From Planctomycetia bacterium (GTDB taxonomy: Bacteria > Planctomycetota > Planctomycetia > Gemmatales > Gemmataceae): 34,441 nt of DNA. This document shows positions 33,181-34,441 of this stretch, piece after piece. The stretch's first letter is position 1; each line of letters opens with the position of its first letter. The stretch spans positions 1 through 34,441 of the forward strand of contig SYLG01000130.1 in the NCBI GenBank assembly GCA_005808665.1. Reading direction: 5' to 3'. Both the position numbers and the translations under genes were made by a program. Under the pieces are notes generated by a model, which had not been told where the DNA came from, made no database searches, and worked only from the letters and a program-made list of their open reading frames with translations.

Positions 33181-34418
33181 CGACGACTGGTTACCTTAAG
33201 GCAATTGGCATCGGCGAAGGCCTGGCCCATCAGGGCAAAGGTCTTCGCACAGCCGAGGTAGTGATATCCAGCGTTCGAGGCACCCCGTTTCCAGATTGTA
33301 ACCTCGGCAGGAGAAATGAGGTCAGCTTCGAACTTTTTGAGGTACTCCCGCTTTTGCTGGGCCGTCATCGACCCGGCGGCGTTGGCGTAGTCCTTGTGCT
33401 TTGAGTCCAGGTAGTAGCCCATTTGCCGGACTTGTTGGTACTTTTTGTCAATGGCTCCAAGTTCCTCAGACCAGAAAGGCGCGGTTGGCACGGCGGTGAC
33501 GCTCCCTTGGAACTCGGGCAACAAACTCGGGGCGGTCATCGCTTTGCGGAATTCAACAACATCCTTTTCTGCCTTCGCGCCTCCCACTCCCATTACGCCG
33601 ATCACGAAAGGCATCTTCGGTGCCGACAGATCCCGGCGCACATCGCGGATGAAATGCGACAAGGACTCACTGTAGGTGTCAAAACGCCCAGGCTTGCCGT
33701 GATTGGGGTAAACATGTCCATCGACCATGTCGTTCCAACCTTGCAGCCAGACAAAGCCCGATATCTCGTAACCTGCCGCCGGGTCAAAAGCCGGGCAAAC
33801 GCGTTTCGGGTCGGCCAGCACCCGCTTCACATGCTCAATCATGAGCCGATAATAGACGCCGGTCTCCCTGATTTTGTCGGCCTTCCACTTTTCAAAATCT
33901 TTTGGAATGCCGTGACCATCTTGCTTGGGATAGTTCGCCTTTTGCCATGCGCTAAGCACATACGGCCCGGCACCAGGTGGACGGAAGTCGGTGTGCAGCG
34001 ACTTACCACCCCACGCGGTCTTGATGATAAGCACTGGATCCTTGAGTTTCTCATCCAGGGTCAGCCCAAAAGTGAATTCCGGCCCGATCTTGGCACCGTC
34101 TTCGTTTGGTTTTTGCCGGGAGCCATATCCCGCCGTAAGTTTCCCGAAGCCCTCGCCATTCGATTCGCCGGTTCCGGTGAAATACGATATCCATACATGA
34201 TCACAAACTGTCGGCTTGCCATCGGCCCCGCGCATCCGTTTCAACAGCGGAGCCGTAGCTGGGTCATCGCCTATGTAATCGAAAGTTTCGGTCCGGGCGT
34301 GTCCCTCCATATTGGACTGCCCCGCAAGAATGAAAACTCGCAGCGGTTTGGTGCCAGGGTCGGCACAATAGCCGGGCGTTGGAATCAGCAGCAGAGAGGC
34401 GAAGATGAGATTCTTCAT
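33177..34418 (-). CDS. Secreted sialate O-acetylesterase/SGNH-family esterase (SASA domain)
   Basis: The 413-residue protein has a signal peptide (about 1-19, ending GYCA). A SASA/DUF303 domain opens with FILAGQSNMEGHA, in which Ser35 is the nucleophile. GFVWLQGWNDMVD contains the conserved Gln/Gly/Asn-Asp region, and further Asp/His residues follow. This fold removes acetyl groups from sugars such as sialic acids or plant polysaccharides; in planctomycetes the substrate is unlikely to be sialic acid itself. AAAGGA lies upstream of the ATG at 34418. The TAA stop (33177-33179) lies inside the terminal inverted repeat of the dispersed element, so the last codons sit exactly at the element border. 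The gene is convergent with the haem-domain gene. Confidence 0.88.
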   Translation of the reverse strand: MKNLIFASLLLIPTPGYCADPGTKPLRVFILAGQSNMEGHARTETFDYIGDDPATAPLLKRMRGADGKPTVCDHVWISYFTGTGESNGEGFGKLTAGYGSRQKPNEDGAKIGPEFTFGLTLDEKLKDPVLIIKTAWGGKSLHTDFRPPGAGPYVLSAWQKANYPKQDGHGIPKDFEKWKADKIRETGVYYRLMIEHVKRVLADPKRVCPAFDPAAGYEISGFVWLQGWNDMVDGHVYPNHGKPGRFDTYSESLSHFIRDVRRDLSAPKMPFVIGVMGVGGAKAEKDVVEFRKAMTAPSLLPEFQGSVTAVPTAPFWSEELGAIDKKYQQVRQMGYYLDSKHKDYANAAGSMTAQQKREYLKKFEADLISPAEVTIWKRGASNAGYHYLGCAKTFALMGQAFADANCLKVTSRR

Positions 34419-34441
34419 GGTGATCGTCGTTTCCTTTGACA

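Noticed and set aside
33423-34439. 338-codon plus-strand open frame opposite the SASA esterase gene
   Set aside because: The minus-strand frame has a signal peptide, the GQSNMEG motif and a ribosome binding site, while the plus frame has nothing recognisable.

Overview
The window looks like a chromosome segment of a planctomycete, plausibly from the Gemmata side of the phylum. The evidence is gene content: a PSD1-type protein (cytochrome-like domain, DUF1549, DUF1553) directly followed by a DUF1501 protein, a large secreted PVC-type protein ending in a haem-binding domain, a DUF1080 protein, a formylglycine sulfatase and several secreted esterases. Base composition is moderately G+C rich by eye (not measured). 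No rRNA, tRNA, CRISPR array or replication origin was seen.

Layout. Positions 340-5523 hold a tight minus-strand run of four genes: secreted esterase, sulfatase, a serine beta-lactamase-like/NamZ (DUF1343) fusion, and a gamma-carbonic-anhydrase-like protein. A 470-base gap (5524-6065) holds repeat elements. Positions 6066-10927 encode another secreted esterase and the PSD1/DUF1501 pair. Positions 11215-22038 form one eight-gene plus-strand chemosensory operon. Positions 22200-25482 hold a DUF1080 gene, two broken IS5-family transposase fragments in permuted order, a repeat copy and a 2-hydroxyacid dehydrogenase. Positions 25636-32462 encode a small membrane protein, a membrane-anchored SGNH hydrolase, a two-domain esterase and the large haem-domain protein. 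Positions 32463-33176 are repeats, followed by a minus-strand sialate O-acetylesterase-like gene that runs to 33177.

The most interesting system is the chemosensory operon. Its order is receptor, receptor, CheW, CheR-TPR, CheW, CheA-REC, CheB, response regulator, which matches the Wsp surface-sensing operon of Pseudomonas (wspA to wspF, plus wspR). The final regulator keeps a WspR-like receiver and linker, but the GGDEF diguanylate cyclase is replaced by a PP2C/SpoIIE-type serine phosphatase. The predicted output is therefore protein dephosphorylation, perhaps partner switching, rather than c-di-GMP synthesis. Other oddities in the same operon are a second HPt-like segment in CheA without its histidine, a Cys/His-rich N-terminus on the second CheW, and two tandem receptors identical over 104 residues.

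A second theme is a dispersed intergenic element (four copies, about 290-320 bases when whole). It has terminal inverted repeats that begin and end in TTAACCC/GGGTTAA-like sequence and resembles a non-autonomous mobile element. One copy abuts IS debris, and another is interrupted by a cluster of palindromes and overlaps the stop codon of the last gene.
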